Of a stretch of 6,337 nucleotides of DNA, positions 1-6,333 are shown one piece after another. A model generated the notes under the pieces. The model saw nothing but the letters and a program-made list of their open reading frames with translations. It was not told the origin of the DNA and did not search any database. This DNA is from an uncultured Gemmatimonadota bacterium (lineage in GTDB: Bacteria > Gemmatimonadota > Gemmatimonadetes > Gemmatimonadales > Gemmatimonadaceae), in assembly GCA_946887155.1 (NCBI GenBank), contig CAMPKM010000183.1, positions 1-6,337 on the forward strand, read 5' to 3'. The stretch's first letter is position 1, and the number at the start of each line of letters is the position of its first letter. Position numbers and translations under genes: made by a program.

Positions 1-2127
1 GTCCGGCTGGTCGCCGTACATGGCCGTCGCCGTGGGCATTGCCTGCACCGGCGCCACGCTGACCGTCGCCGCGGGAAACGTCATCTTCACCGCGCCTAAC
101 GCGACGACCAGGTCGCCGTCGCGCCGCTCGATGACCCGGCCGGTCTTCCCGCCCATGGCATGCACGATCACCAGCATGCCGGGCTCCGGCTCGCCTTGGA
201 CGGCGGCCGCCGGTCGCGGCCTCACCGGCGTATCCAGCTCGCCCAGTCGCTCGCGTTGTGATTCGGCGAGCTGCTCCACCCGCTGGCGTGCCTCGCGCGC
301 CGTTTCATCGACCTGCGCCGCCGCAGCCCCGCGCAGCTCCCTGATGGTCCGCTCGACTTCATGGCGCGCATCGAGCAGGTAGCGCCTGGCTTCCTGCCGG
401 CTCTCCCGCTCGAACGCCAACTCGCGCTCCCGCAATTTCGCCTCGCGATCGGCGAGCCGGTGCGCCGTCTCCCTCGCGCCTTCGAGCGATTCGGCGGCTC
501 GCGCCTCCAGTTCCCTCAGCGCCGTATCACGTGCTTCCAGTGACGCCAGCAGGGCGTTCACATCGCGTTCGACCCTTGGCACGCGCTCCTCGGCGTTCGC
601 GAGGACCTCGTCAGGCAGCCCAAGCCGCCGGGCAATGCTCAGTCCATACGAGCGCCCCGGGATGCCCTTGATCAACGCGTACGTCGGCGCCAGGTGATCG
701 GCATCGAACTGCAGCGATGCGTTCACCACACCCTGGACTTCACTCGCCAGTTCCTTGAGGGCACCCAGGTGCGTGGTGGCGATCGACATGGCCCCGCGAC
801 GCGTCAGCACCTCGAGTACGGCACCACCCAGCGCCGCGCCCTCGAGGGGATCGGTGCCCGAGCCAAGTTCGTCGAGCAGGACCAGTGATCGTGGCGTCGC
901 GCGCCGCAGGATCTCGGCGATGTTCTTCAGGTGCGCGCTGAACGTCGAGAGACTCGCCTCGATCGACTGTTCGTCGCCGACATCAGCGAACACGTCATCG
1001 TAGACGACGAGTGCGCTGCCTGGCGCCACCGGCACGGGAAGTCCCGATTGGGCCATCACCGACACGAGACCGATTGCCTTCAACAAGACCGTCTTGCCAC
1101 CGGTGTTCGGGCCGGACACCAGCAAGGTACGCTCGCCCTCGTTCAGCTCGAGTGAAAACGGAACCACCTCGATACCCTGCGCCAGCAGCAACGGATGCCG
1201 CGCGCCCTTGAGCGCCACCGTGCGTCCCGGCGGGTTCCAGGTTACTGGTGCACACCGGTATTCGATCGCGAATCGCGCGCGCGCAAAGAACCCGTCGAGC
1301 GACGCCATCGCGTCGTACGATGCGATGAGCGGACCGGCGAGCGGTCGCAGCCGCTCGGTCAGTTCGCTCACGATGCGATCGACTTCCCGGACTTCATCCG
1401 CCTCGAGTTCACGAATGGTGTTGCAGGCTTCGATCGCCGCCGGCGGCTCGATGAACACCGTCGCGCCGCTGTGAGACGAGTCGTGAACGAGTCCGCCCAC
1501 GGCGCCACGCCCCTCGCGACGCACCGGGATCACGTACCGTCCATTCCTGATGGTGACCGACATGTCCGGCACGCGCTGGTGCGATTCCAGCTTGCTCATG
1601 ATCCGCTCGAGCAGCGCGACCAGTTTTCCTTCCGACTCCCGCAGTTCGCGACGCAGCCGGCGCAGCGCCGGCGACGCGCTGTCGCGAATCGTTCCATCCT
1701 CGGCGACAACCTTGTTGATGTCCGCTTCCGCCGCGCTGTCGGTGTGCAGGGCATCGCGAAAGGGACGCAGGAGACTGACCGCCAGCGCCGGCGCTTCGGC
1801 GCGCGAGAGCGCCGCTCTCGTCAGGCGCGACGATGCCAGCAGTTGGCCGATCGCCCCCAGCTCCGTCACCTGCAAGGACGATCCCATGACACCGAGCCGT
1901 TCGAGACCCGGCATGACGTCGGGAATGGGCTCGCTGCGCCAACCGGCATCGGACTCGACGAGGCTGCGCATCGCCGCTACGCGCGAGTGCTCCAGTTCGA
2001 GCCATTCCGGTTCGTGGCGCGGCTCGAGACTGCGGACGCTGCCGGCGCCCGCACTCGTTGCCGCGCGCTCCGCGACCAGCTCGCGAACGCGCGCAAACTC
2101 GAGAACCGCCAGCGCATGACCGTTCAT
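1..2127 (-). CDS. mutS2: MutS2 (endonuclease MutS2 / ribosome-rescue ATPase), 3' end missing
   Basis: MutS2 is a MutS-like ATPase without the mismatch-recognition domain; family members suppress recombination and, in Bacillus, act on collided ribosomes. The window holds 709 codons, open to the left edge. The ATG at 2127 gives the typical N-terminus MNGHALAVLEFARVRELV. The core has GRYVIPVRREGRGAVGGLVH (196-215) and DSSHSGATVFIEP (216-228). The ATPase shows Walker A GPNTGGKT (339-346), Walker B LVLLDE (415-420), the signature GSGTDPLEG (422-430) and the switch histidine in ATTHLGALK (H453). A long charged coiled coil spans about 510-630, followed by a KOW-like beta segment (about 649-691). Family members run about 780-820 residues, so the C-terminal Smr domain should lie just outside; its presence cannot be confirmed. 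Only a weak AGAAAG lies 10 nt before the ATG. L677 is a TTA codon in the repeated 14-mer. Confidence 0.95.
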   Translation of the reverse strand, partial: MNGHALAVLEFARVRELVAERAATSAGAGSVRSLEPRHEPEWLELEHSRVAAMRSLVESDAGWRSEPIPDVMPGLERLGVMGSSLQVTELGAIGQLLASSRLTRAALSRAEAPALAVSLLRPFRDALHTDSAAEADINKVVAEDGTIRDSASPALRRLRRELRESEGKLVALLERIMSKLESHQRVPDMSVTIRNGRYVIPVRREGRGAVGGLVHDSSHSGATVFIEPPAAIEACNTIRELEADEVREVDRIVSELTERLRPLAGPLIASYDAMASLDGFFARARFAIEYRCAPVTWNPPGRTVALKGARHPLLLAQGIEVVPFSLELNEGERTLLVSGPNTGGKTVLLKAIGLVSVMAQSGLPVPVAPGSALVVYDDVFADVGDEQSIEASLSTFSAHLKNIAEILRRATPRSLVLLDELGSGTDPLEGAALGGAVLEVLTRRGAMSIATTHLGALKELASEVQGVVNASLQFDADHLAPTYALIKGIPGRSYGLSIARRLGLPDEVLANAEERVPRVERDVNALLASLEARDTALRELEARAAESLEGARETAHRLADREAKLRERELAFERESRQEARRYLLDARHEVERTIRELRGAAAAQVDETAREARQRVEQLAESQRERLGELDTPVRPRPAAAVQGEPEPGMLVIVHAMGGKTGRVIERRDGDLVVALGAVKMTFPAATVSVAPVQAMPTATAMYGDQPD
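92..105 (-). repeat. 14-nt word GTCKCGTTAGGYSC, copy in mutS2
   Basis: The minus strand reads GTCGCGTTAGGCGC, in frame as Val-Ala-Leu-Gly-Ala with leucine 677 encoded by TTA. It shares 11 fixed positions plus degenerate ones with copies at 2592-2605 and 5853-5866. It is the only in-frame TTA in the visible mutS2. Confidence 0.55.
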
Positions 2128-2128
2128 A

Positions 2129-2170
2129 TCACTGCGCTTTCTGCGTTGCGCGCTGAACTGCAGTCGTCAT
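2129..2170 (-). other. 13-codon mini-ORF between the HIT gene and mutS2
   Basis: An ATG overlaps the HIT stop as ATGA (2167-2170) and opens a reading frame for MTTAVQRATQKAQ, ending in TGA at 2129-2131, one nucleotide before the mutS2 ATG (2125-2127). No Shine-Dalgarno sequence precedes it. It could serve as a reinitiation bridge carrying ribosomes across the 39-nt gap, or be chance. The peptide is not recognised as anything. It is not a frameshifted start of mutS2, whose canonical N-terminus begins at 2127. Confidence 0.2.
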
Positions 2171-2508
2171 CCCGGCGGCCACGTCATGCGCCGCCCGCCG
2201 AGCACGTGGACGTGCAGGTGAAAAACAGTTTGTCCCGCGCCCGCATTGGTATTGATCACGGTGCGGTATCCGGCCTCGACCAGCTTCTCCTGCCGCGCGA
2301 CGTCGGCCGCCATTGTCATGAGCCGGCCAATGAGCAGCGGGTCACTGACGTCGTCCAGCGTCGAGACGTGCTGGCGCGGAACGACCAGCACGTGCGTGGG
2401 TGCCTGCGGTCCGATGTCGCGGAACGCGATACAATGGTCATCTTCGGCCACGATCGAAGCCGGTATTTCCCGGCGCACGATCCGGCAGAACAGGCAATCA
2501 GCCGACAC
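2167..2508 (-). CDS. HIT-family (HINT-like) nucleotide hydrolase
   Basis: Histidine-triad proteins of the HINT branch hydrolyse phosphoramidate or adenylated nucleotides such as AMP-lysine and AMP-NH2; the physiological substrate in bacteria is uncertain. From the GTG at 2508 the protein has 113 residues, the usual HINT size. Visible marks are the N-terminal CLFCRIVRREIPA (5-17) with the CxxC pair often seen in zinc-binding members, HVLVVPRQHV in the middle, and the catalytic triad HLHVHV (H97, H99, H101), followed by LGGRRMTWPPG at the C-terminus. H99 would be the nucleophile by family analogy. It starts within the last 11 nt of rsmE behind an AGGGAG site, so it is co-translated with it. The stop TGA overlaps an ATG that opens a 13-codon mini-ORF leading to mutS2. 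The family is certain; the substrate is not. Confidence 0.93.
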   Translation of the reverse strand: MSADCLFCRIVRREIPASIVAEDDHCIAFRDIGPQAPTHVLVVPRQHVSTLDDVSDPLLIGRLMTMAADVARQEKLVEAGYRTVINTNAGAGQTVFHLHVHVLGGRRMTWPPG

Positions 2509-3256
2509 GGCGGTCTCCCTGCTGGTGGTGAAGCAGCGCGCGGGCAATGGCCACGCCCGCCGCACCCGCCGTCTCGAAGCGGAGGATCCCCGGACCTAAC
2601 GAGACTGGCAGGAAACCGGCGTCGCGCAGCTCGGCCATTTCGGCATCTTCCAGGCCACCCTCCGGACCGAGCGCGAGGGTAATCGGCGCGTTCACGCTCA
2701 CACCGAACACTGGCGGCGCGGCCGGGTCGAGGACAAGCCGCGTGCCGGCTGGCGGCACCGCGTTCAGCGCTCGCGTCAACGGAGCTTCGGGGTGGATCTG
2801 CGGCAAGTGCGCGCCACCCGATTGCTCGAGCGCGGCAATCATCCGGCCGCGCACCTTGGCACTGAACATCGGCCCTTCGCCACGAGGCGAGACGCTCTTC
2901 GACCGGCGCCACAACACAGGTCTCCAGCTCGTGACCCCGAGTTCGGCGCCCTTCTCGGCGAGCCACAGCATTCGATCCCGATCGGCTACCGGAACGAGCA
3001 GGTGTACTTCAGGAAGCGGCTCGATTTCCTCGACGTCCGCGATTTCAACGGTCACCGAATCCTTCGCTTCGCGCACGATCATGGCCGATGCACGTCTTCC
3101 TTCGCCGTCGACGAGGGCGATGGTACGACCGGCGCCGATTCGTCGAACGCGCAGGTGCCGCGCGACCGCCTCCCCCAGCGACACTTGTGCGCGGGGCTCC
3201 AGCGGAGACTCGGTCATGAAAAACGTCGCTAGGGCCGCTGCGCCAGTGCGCTCCAC
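2498..3256 (-). CDS. rsmE: RsmE, 16S rRNA (uracil1498-N3)-methyltransferase
   Basis: RsmE is a SPOUT-class enzyme that uses SAM to methylate N3 of U1498 in helix 44 of 16S rRNA. The 252-residue protein has an N-terminal PUA-like RNA-binding part (about 12-75, with HLRVRRIGAGRTIALVDG) and a trefoil-knot catalytic domain. The knot is marked by GPEGG (197-201) and LGPGILRFETA (220-230), which form the SAM pocket; ALEQSGG is the family's central motif. I chose the GTG at 3256 because GGAGG sits 7 nt upstream and because the family's conserved Arg/Thr-Phe-Phe near the N-terminus (ATFF, 10-13) lies before the alternative ATG at 3217. The gene overlaps prmA by 28 nt and the HIT gene by 11 nt. L220, in the cofactor motif, is a rare TTA codon within the repeated 14-mer. 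Identification is secure; the start is probable. Confidence 0.93.
   Translation of the reverse strand: MERTGAAALATFFMTESPLEPRAQVSLGEAVARHLRVRRIGAGRTIALVDGEGRRASAMIVREAKDSVTVEIADVEEIEPLPEVHLLVPVADRDRMLWLAEKGAELGVTSWRPVLWRRSKSVSPRGEGPMFSAKVRGRMIAALEQSGGAHLPQIHPEAPLTRALNAVPPAGTRLVLDPAAPPVFGVSVNAPITLALGPEGGLEDAEMAELRDAGFLPVSLGPGILRFETAGAAGVAIARALLHHQQGDRRVG
2515..2520 (-). promoter_or_regulatory. Shine-Dalgarno of the HIT gene
   Basis: AGGGAG on the minus strand is six nucleotides before the GTG at 2506-2508 and lies within the end of rsmE. It supports that GTG over an upstream ATG at 2563-2565, whose 19 extra residues (MRRAWPLPARCFTTSRETA) do not resemble HIT proteins and would lengthen the rsmE overlap to 68 nt. 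Confidence 0.65.
2592..2605 (-). repeat. 14-nt word GTCKCGTTAGGYSC, copy in rsmE
   Basis: The minus strand reads GTCTCGTTAGGTCC, encoding Val-Ser-Leu-Gly-Pro at the SAM-binding motif of RsmE, with leucine 220 as TTA. It is the only in-frame TTA in rsmE. The orientation and codon phase equal those of the copies in mutS2 and hrcA. Confidence 0.55.
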
Positions 3257-4050
3257 CAGTCTTCCTCCACGTGCGTCTTCCGGAGTCGCCAGTCATCGCG
3301 CTCGAGCGCGTCGACCACGACATGGTGTTCGTTGTCCAGGATTCCCGCCAGCACGACGTGTCCACCCGGCGTCAACGCATCGGCGATCGCCGGCAGCAGG
3401 TCGATGATCACCGATGAAATGATATTGGCGGCAACTACGTCGACGGGCGCGGCGAGCGGCAACAGCACACTCGCATCCCCTTCGAACAGGTGCACGACGT
3501 CGCCGGCGTCGTTTCGTGAAACGTTTTCCGTGGCGTTGTCCTGGGCTTCGGGATCGAGCTCGATGGCCCACACTCGCGACGCACCGAGCTTTGCCGCGGC
3601 GATCGACAGCACCGCGCTGCCGGACCCGAGGTCCGCTACCGTGGAGCCGCGTCGTACCACGTCCTGAAGCAGGAGGATAGCACCACGCGTCGACGCGTGA
3701 TCACCGGTTCCGAACGCCATGCCGGGATCGATCACGATCGTCGACGCACGATCGAGGTCAGCGGAGAGCCAGGGCGGCGCAATCGTCAGTTTCCCCACCG
3801 TCACGACGCGCGCGTGCTCTCGCCAGGCAACCGACCAGTCAACGGCCGGCGCTTCGCTCACCAGGCACTCCGCACCCGGATCGATGGCCTGTACGGCGGC
3901 CGCCGCGGCATGAGCATCCTGCTCGGCCGGGAAGCTGGTGACGAGCGCGAAACCGTCTTCATGCACGCCCTGTGCTCCCGTCGCAAACAGCGCCGCCATC
4001 GCTTCCTCGCGATGAGCCGCCGACTCAACGCGAAGGCTGTACCAGCTCAC
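3229..4050 (-). CDS. prmA: PrmA, ribosomal protein L11 methyltransferase
   Basis: PrmA is a cytosolic class I SAM-dependent enzyme that methylates amino groups of ribosomal protein L11. The 273-residue protein has the small N-terminal substrate-recognition domain (about 1-60), the linker motif [13 protein letters not shown] (71-83), the diagnostic [15 protein letters not shown] (107-121), and SAM motif [20 protein letters not shown] (139-157) with acidic E164 after strand 2. A short ANI motif (208-210) occupies the position of the family's ANIL. Most family members have FGTGTH, so the D at 117 is a mild variation. The start is GTG at 4050, overlapping the dnaJ stop as GTGA, which implies translational coupling; no strong ribosome binding site is visible. 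The 3' end overlaps rsmE by 28 nt. The prmA-rsmE pairing is common in bacteria. Only the subfamily's exact target residues cannot be read from sequence. Confidence 0.95.
   Translation of the reverse strand: MSWYSLRVESAAHREEAMAALFATGAQGVHEDGFALVTSFPAEQDAHAAAAAVQAIDPGAECLVSEAPAVDWSVAWREHARVVTVGKLTIAPPWLSADLDRASTIVIDPGMAFGTGDHASTRGAILLLQDVVRRGSTVADLGSGSAVLSIAAAKLGASRVWAIELDPEAQDNATENVSRNDAGDVVHLFEGDASVLLPLAAPVDVVAANIISSVIIDLLPAIADALTPGGHVVLAGILDNEHHVVVDALERDDWRLRKTHVEEDWWSALAQRP
3264..3268 (-). promoter_or_regulatory. Shine-Dalgarno of rsmE inside prmA
   Basis: GGAGG on the minus strand lies seven nucleotides before the GTG at 3254-3256. It is the strongest ribosome binding site in the window and favours the GTG start of rsmE over an ATG 39 nt further in (3215-3217), which has no purine-rich sequence upstream. 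It sits inside the last codons of prmA. Confidence 0.7.
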
Positions 4051-5192
4051 GCGCCGAGCGCTTCACGCATGCGCGTCCAGAATCCCTTCTCACGTGCCTG
4101 TGTCGGCGGCGAAACCGCCAGCTCACCGAGTCGCTTGACGATCGAACGCTCTTCGTCGGACATGGCGTCGGCGTCCGGCGTCCACAACTGCACTCTCACG
4201 TGGAGGTCGCCGGTGCCGCTTCCGTTCACGCGTGGCAGCCCGCGTCCGCGCAGGTGCACGATCTGCCCGCTGGCGGTGCCGGGGGAAACGCGCATGCTGA
4301 CCGTGCCGGTGACCGTCGGCACCGTGACGTCACCACCGAAGACGAGCTGTGGGAAGGTGACCAGCACCTCGCAGTACAGATCCTCGCCGTCCCGCTCGAA
4401 TCGCGGGTCTTCCTTCACGTCGAACACCACGAGGACGTCGCCACGCGCGCCACCTCGGGGACCGGCGTTTCCAACGCCTCGCAGCGTCATGTACTGCCCC
4501 GTCGACACGCCTGCCGGAATCTGGACCGGCACGGAGTGTTCACCGCGAAGTCGTCCCTCACCCCGGCACTTCTTGCACGGGGAGGAAATGATCTGCCCTT
4601 CTCCGTGACAGGTCGGGCACGGCATGACGCTGACGAACTGGCCGAAAAACGAACGCTGGGCGCGGCGCACCTCGCCGTGGCCGTTGCAGGTCGTGCAACG
4701 CGACGGCTTCGTCCCCGGCTCGAGCCCGGCGCCGGCGCACTTGTCGCACGGGTCGAGCAGCTTGAGCGTGAACGTCTTCTGGATACCTGACGCGACTTCC
4801 GCGAGTGTCAGCTCTACCGTGACCTTCACGTCCTGCCCGGCGCGCGGACCCGTCTGGCGCTGCTGGGCGCCGAACAGGTCGCCCAGCCCGGAGAACCCGC
4901 CGAAGTCGCGCATGAAGATGTTGAGCGCTTCGCTCAGGTCCACGTGATGGAACCCGCCGGCGCCTCCACCACCCTGCAGGCCGGCTTCACCGTACCGGTC
5001 GTAGATCGCGCGTTTGTTGGCGTCGCGAAGGACGTCGTACGCCTCCGTCAGCTGCTTGAAGTTCTCCTCCGACTCCTTCGAGCCGTTGTTGCGGTCAGGA
5101 TGCCACTGCATCGCCAGCCGGCGATACGCCTTCTTGATGTCGTCGTCCGAGGCTTCACGGGGAACGCCAAGGATGCCGTAGAAATCAGCCAT
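4047..5192 (-). CDS. dnaJ: DnaJ, type I Hsp40 co-chaperone
   Basis: DnaJ delivers unfolded clients to DnaK and stimulates its ATPase. The 381-residue protein has every type I part in order. The J domain (about 1-70) carries the catalytic HPD at 31-33. A short Gly/Phe-rich linker follows (about 73-110). The cysteine-rich domain holds four CxxCxGxG repeats, beginning at C149, C166, C192 and C206, enough for two zinc ions. Beta-rich substrate-binding and dimerisation domains extend to about 345. The ATG at 5192 gives the canonical N-terminus [10 protein letters not shown]; no Shine-Dalgarno sequence precedes it, and the hrcA stop is only 8 nt upstream, so reinitiation is likely. grpE and dnaK do not lie between hrcA and dnaJ and must be elsewhere. 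The TGA overlaps the prmA start. A second dnaJ paralogue near dnaK is possible, so this could be the DnaJ2-type copy. Confidence 0.96.
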   Translation of the reverse strand: MADFYGILGVPREASDDDIKKAYRRLAMQWHPDRNNGSKESEENFKQLTEAYDVLRDANKRAIYDRYGEAGLQGGGGAGGFHHVDLSEALNIFMRDFGGFSGLGDLFGAQQRQTGPRAGQDVKVTVELTLAEVASGIQKTFTLKLLDPCDKCAGAGLEPGTKPSRCTTCNGHGEVRRAQRSFFGQFVSVMPCPTCHGEGQIISSPCKKCRGEGRLRGEHSVPVQIPAGVSTGQYMTLRGVGNAGPRGGARGDVLVVFDVKEDPRFERDGEDLYCEVLVTFPQLVFGGDVTVPTVTGTVSMRVSPGTASGQIVHLRGRGLPRVNGSGTGDLHVRVQLWTPDADAMSDEERSIVKRLGELAVSPPTQAREKGFWTRMREALGA

Positions 5193-5200
5193 GGTGTTGT

Positions 5201-6244
5201 TCAGTCGAGCAGGTCGGTAACGAGCAGGGAGGTATGCCTGACGAGTGCTACGACTTTCTCGTAAGGCATCCGGGTGGGGCCAATGACGCCGATGACGCCG
5301 GACAGCGCCCCCGTACTGTAGGCGGCGGTGACGACGGTCAGGCGATCGAGCCGCGGGTCGGCATGCTCCGCGCCGATCGTGATGCTGATGCCTGGTTCGG
5401 ATGAACGCTTGCGCAGTACCTCAGCGAGGTGCTCGCGCGTGTCGGTCAAGGCCAGCAGGCGCCGCATGCTCTCGCCGCTGGAAAATTCCGGTTGTTCGGC
5501 GAGGATCGAGGCCTGGCCGAGCACGACGTCCTCCGTGGACGGCGTGACCGGCAGGTCGAAGAGCACATCGCCTTCCTGGACGAACACGTTCAACAACTCG
5601 CGGCTGCCGGCGTTGGCACCGGTGTCGCGCAGGCGTGAGGCGAGCGAGGTCCGGATCTCCCGGAGCGGCAGGCCACTCAACCGTTCGTTGAGCACGAGGC
5701 TGACTTCCGCGAGCGCACTCTCCGCGATTTGCCCGGGCACTTCGACGAAGATCGTTCGAACGGCACCGCCGCTCAGCGTCAGGACGAGCAACAACCGCTC
5801 CTCGGACGCGCGCACCACCTCCAGCCGCTGGAGGACGGTGCGATCGAGCCGCGGGCCTAACGCGACACCGAGTTCCTGGGCGACGACCGACAGGCTTTGC
5901 GCCGCGCGGCGAAGGATGGCCTCGATCGCCGAGCCGCCGACGGAAATGTCCTCCGCGAGCCGCTCGGCTTCCTTGGGAGACAGCGTCGCCGGACCCATCA
6001 GCGAATCGACGTACAGCCGGTACGCGCTATCGGTCGGAACGCGACCGGCCGACGTGTGTGGATGGAACAGGTAGCCCTTTTCCTCCAGCTCACTCATCGT
6101 GTTGCGGATGGTAGCTGGAGAAACGCCGAGACCGAACCGGCGTGAGATCGTGCGCGATCCGGCGGGCTCCGCTGTCTCGACGTAGCTCTGGATCACAGCC
6201 TCCAGAACGCGACGTTCGCGCTCCGACAGCTCAGGAAACGGCAT
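5201..6244 (-). CDS. hrcA: HrcA, heat-inducible transcription repressor
   Basis: The 347-residue protein has the usual length of HrcA, the repressor that binds CIRCE operators of chaperone genes and needs GroEL for its active fold. The N-terminal winged helix (about residues 1-80) contains the family hallmark [18 protein letters not shown] (43-59) followed by [20 protein letters not shown] (61-80). The remainder matches the GAF-like dimerisation and inserted regions; [13 protein letters not shown] near the C-terminus is typical. The ATG at 6244 gives the standard N-terminus ([14 protein letters not shown]) and lacks a Shine-Dalgarno sequence, fitting a leaderless start. It is the first gene of the operon, eight nucleotides before dnaJ. 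If HrcA autoregulates here, it must use a site other than a recognisable CIRCE in the visible 93 nt. L129 is encoded by a rare TTA inside a repeated 14-mer. Identification is firm. Confidence 0.96.
   Translation of the reverse strand: MPFPELSERERRVLEAVIQSYVETAEPAGSRTISRRFGLGVSPATIRNTMSELEEKGYLFHPHTSAGRVPTDSAYRLYVDSLMGPATLSPKEAERLAEDISVGGSAIEAILRRAAQSLSVVAQELGVALGPRLDRTVLQRLEVVRASEERLLLVLTLSGGAVRTIFVEVPGQIAESALAEVSLVLNERLSGLPLREIRTSLASRLRDTGANAGSRELLNVFVQEGDVLFDLPVTPSTEDVVLGQASILAEQPEFSSGESMRRLLALTDTREHLAEVLRKRSSEPGISITIGAEHADPRLDRLTVVTAAYSTGALSGVIGVIGPTRMPYEKVVALVRHTSLLVTDLLD
5853..5866 (-). repeat. 14-nt word GTCKCGTTAGGYSC, copy in hrcA
   Basis: The minus strand reads GTCGCGTTAGGCCC, encoding Val-Ala-Leu-Gly-Pro with leucine 129 as TTA, the only in-frame TTA in hrcA. 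The first 12 bases are identical to the mutS2 copy. A partial relative, GTCGTTAG, occurs in the hrcA leader at 6258-6265. Confidence 0.55.
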
Positions 6245-6251
6245 AAGTGTA

Positions 6252-6257
6252 AAGCTA
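6252..6257 (-). promoter_or_regulatory. Candidate -10 element of the hrcA operon promoter
   Basis: The minus strand reads TAGCTT, which fits TANNNT but only three of six bases of TATAAT. Seven nucleotides (TACACTT) separate it from the hrcA ATG, so transcription would begin at or within a base or two of the start codon. Together with the absence of any purine-rich Shine-Dalgarno sequence before that ATG, this suggests a leaderless mRNA. An alternative hexamer, TACACT at 6246-6251, matches TATAAT better but has no -35 partner at suitable spacing. Confidence 0.4.
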
Positions 6258-6262
6258 CTAAC

Positions 6263-6284
6263 GACTTCGGACGTCGGTCAAGTC
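6263..6284. repeat. Inverted repeat over the hrcA promoter spacer (candidate operator)
   Basis: Arms GACTT (6263-6267) and AAGTC (6280-6284) are perfect inverted copies 12 nt apart, with a GACGTC palindrome (6270-6275) between them. The repeat covers the candidate -35 hexamer and most of the spacer, where a repressor would block RNA polymerase. It does not resemble CIRCE (TTAGCACTC-N9-GAGTGCTAA). Five-base arms can arise by chance, so its role as an operator is speculative. Confidence 0.25.
6276..6281 (-). promoter_or_regulatory. Candidate -35 element of the hrcA operon promoter
   Basis: The minus strand reads TTGACC here, five of six matches to the sigma70 -35 consensus TTGACA. It lies 18 nt upstream of a weak -10-like hexamer (6252-6257), within the usual 16-19 nt spacing range. 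This is the best promoter-like pair I see in the 93-nt leader before hrcA. It is a consensus match by eye only. Confidence 0.5.
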
Positions 6285-6285
6285 A

Positions 6286-6306
6286 GCGACAAGAGAGTCG
6301 AGTCGC
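6286..6306. repeat. Second short inverted repeat upstream of hrcA
   Basis: Arms GCGAC (6286-6290) and GTCGC (6302-6306) are separated by 11 nt, just upstream of the candidate -35. The right part overlaps a tandem GAGTC GAGTC (6295-6304). It could be a regulator-binding site or chance in GC-rich DNA. It is not a CIRCE element. Confidence 0.15.
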
Positions 6307-6318
6307 AACCAGCCAGAC

Positions 6319-6333
6319 GGGGACAGCGTCCCT
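6319..6333. repeat. GC-rich hairpin at the right window edge
   Basis: The sequence GGGAC-AGC-GTCCC (6320-6332) is a perfect 5-bp stem with a 3-nt loop; a G-T wobble at 6319/6333 extends it. No T-run follows on either strand, so it is not a convincing intrinsic terminator. It could be part of a REP-like intergenic palindrome or a remnant of the end of the neighbouring gene outside the window. Confidence 0.25.

Noticed and set aside
1409..2005. 198-codon minus-strand frame inside mutS2
   Set aside because: It is another frame of the mutS2 coding region. The true frame reads continuously from 2127 to the window edge with the MutS2 motifs at the expected places.
2128..2170. Frameshift at the 5' end of mutS2
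   Set aside because: The preceding 13-codon frame could suggest a broken start, but MNGHALAVLEF at 2127 matches the usual MutS2 N-terminus, so nothing is missing.
2509..2565. Longer HIT protein starting at the ATG at 2565
   Set aside because: The 19 extra residues lie deep in the rsmE overlap and look unlike HIT N-termini. The GTG at 2508 has AGGGAG six nucleotides upstream and gives a normal-length protein.
1195..2682. 495-codon plus-strand open frame
   Set aside because: It lies antisense across mutS2, the HIT gene and the end of rsmE, all confirmed by conserved motifs. The translation is rich in Arg, His and Gln with no recognisable domain, as expected of a shadow frame in GC-rich DNA.
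3697..4790. Plus-strand open frames of about 270-300 codons opposite prmA and dnaJ
   Set aside because: They are low-complexity, Arg/Ser/Pro-rich and lie opposite firmly identified genes; no ribosome binding site or family motif supports them.
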